NCBI RefSeq assembly: GCF_011516885.1
Contig: NZ_WOTD01000001.1
Location: 124,001 to 188,000, forward strand
Direction: 5' to 3'
Source of the DNA: Acetobacter lambici
Lineage (GTDB): Bacteria > Pseudomonadota > Alphaproteobacteria > Acetobacterales > Acetobacteraceae
Length of the DNA: 64,000 nucleotides
The translations under genes and the position numbers were made by a program. How positions within the stretch are numbered: position 1 is the stretch's first letter; every line of letters starts with the position of its first letter. The notes below the pieces were generated by a model that saw nothing but the letters and a program-made list of their open reading frames with translations, had not been told where the DNA came from and searched no databases. This document shows positions 63,489 to 64,000 of the stretch, one piece after another.

Positions 63489-64000
63489 ATGACGGTTCGT
63501 TTTGTTCGCCTCCGCATTGTGGGGTTCAAAAGCTTTGCCGACCCCATAACCGTGGAGCTACTGCCCGGACTGACCGGCGTTGTTGGCCCTAACGGGTGCG
63601 GTAAGTCCAACGTGGTGGAAGCACTGCGCTGGGTTATGGGGGAATCCTCCGCCCGCTCCCTGCGTGGGGGCGAAATGGACGACCTTATTTTTGCAGGCAC
63701 AGCCGGTCGCCCCGCCCGCTCTTTGGCCGAAGTGACCGTAACGCTGGAAGGGACAAAGGGCTTTGGCCCGGCAGCCTTTGCCGATCTGGACGAACTCCAG
63801 ATTACCCGCAGGGCCGAACGCGGAGCGGGCAGCGAATACCGTATTAATGGCCGCACCGTCCGTGCGCGAGACGTGCAGACCCTGTTTGCCGATCTGGCGT
63901 CCGGTGCGCGCTCCTCCGCCATGGTCAGTCAGGGCCGGGTGGCCATGCTGGTCGGGGCTCGGCCGGAAGAGCGGCGTAGTATTCTGGAGGAAGCGGCAGG
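63489..64000 (+). CDS. smc: Chromosome segregation protein SMC (N-terminal part; cut by window edge)
   Basis: The open frame runs from the ATG at 63489 off the right edge (about 170 codons visible). It shows the SMC head: FVRLRIVGFKSFADPITVEL, Walker A GVVGPNGCGKSNVVEALRWV (P-loop residues 33-41), MGESSARSLRGGEMDDLIFA, ITRRAERGAGSEYRINGRTV and VSQGRVAMLVGARPEERRSI with the start of the EEAAG coiled-coil entry. Condensin SMC compacts and segregates chromosomes with ScpA/ScpB, which are outside this window. Confidence 0.96.
   Translation, partial: MTVRFVRLRIVGFKSFADPITVELLPGLTGVVGPNGCGKSNVVEALRWVMGESSARSLRGGEMDDLIFAGTAGRPARSLAEVTVTLEGTKGFGPAAFADLDELQITRRAERGAGSEYRINGRTVRARDVQTLFADLASGARSSAMVSQGRVAMLVGARPEERRSILEEAA

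Overview
This window is a gene-dense stretch of a GC-rich bacterial chromosome. It is almost entirely housekeeping genes. Several arrangements point to an alphaproteobacterium, most likely an acetic acid bacterium (Acetobacteraceae): rodZ-like HTH gene next to ispG, bolA / J-domain / cobS / cobT, an sdhE gene divergent from recG, miaB-phoH-ybeY-corC, a Tat-type DsbA in front of smc, and a GAAC-N7-GAAC LexA operator. The family assignment is an inference from gene order and protein character, not from a search. I see no insertion sequence, prophage, CRISPR array, rRNA operon or replication origin.

Layout. 1-6 kb: lysC, a nitronate monooxygenase-like gene, a rodZ-like gene and ispG on the minus strand, with ubiG divergent from lysC. 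6-9.3 kb: DUF2147, DUF1178, glutaredoxin and comF on the minus strand, with a methyltransferase divergent from comF. 9.3-13.2 kb: moaA, then galU and phosphomannomutase/phosphoglucomutase, then tRNA-Leu(GAG). 13.2-18.5 kb: lipB; a LolA-like lipoprotein coupled to bolA; divergently a J-domain gene, cobS and cobT. 18.5-22 kb: a BASS-family transporter with a PLP decarboxylase, and a divergent exported protein. 22-28 kb: mfd, sdhE and recG. 28-31.3 kb: thiOSGE and a DUF3429 membrane protein. 31.4-35.6 kb: eno, ftsB, rpmG, moeA and lexA. 35.6-40.3 kb: biotin genes, with bioF, a bioH-like esterase and a bioC-bioD fusion divergent from bioA. 40.3-46.7 kb: moaE, moaD, a lipoprotein, pgsA, uvrC, a dipeptidase and exonuclease III. 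46.9-51 kb: a three-gene envelope cassette (YbhN-type membrane protein, FAD oxidoreductase, very A+T-rich GT-C-like membrane protein). 51-57.3 kb: tamA-tamB. 57.5-64 kb: acyltransferase, miaB, phoH, ybeY, corC, dsbA and the start of smc, which runs off the right edge.

How the genes work together. Molybdenum cofactor genes are split over three places (moaA, moeA, moaDE). Biotin synthesis is nearly complete in one divergent pair of units; bioB is not in the window. The thiamine genes make the thiazole half and join the two halves. mfd, recG, uvrC, exonuclease III and lexA are scattered repair functions. rodZ, ftsB, pgsA, galU/pgm, tamAB and the acyltransferase serve cell shape, division and envelope.

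The parts least like standard core genome are the A+T-rich cassette at 46.9-51 kb, the bioC-bioD fusion, and the AAA ATPase / VWA / J-domain set at 14.9-18.5 kb. I found nothing that I can call a proven new system; these are the best candidates.
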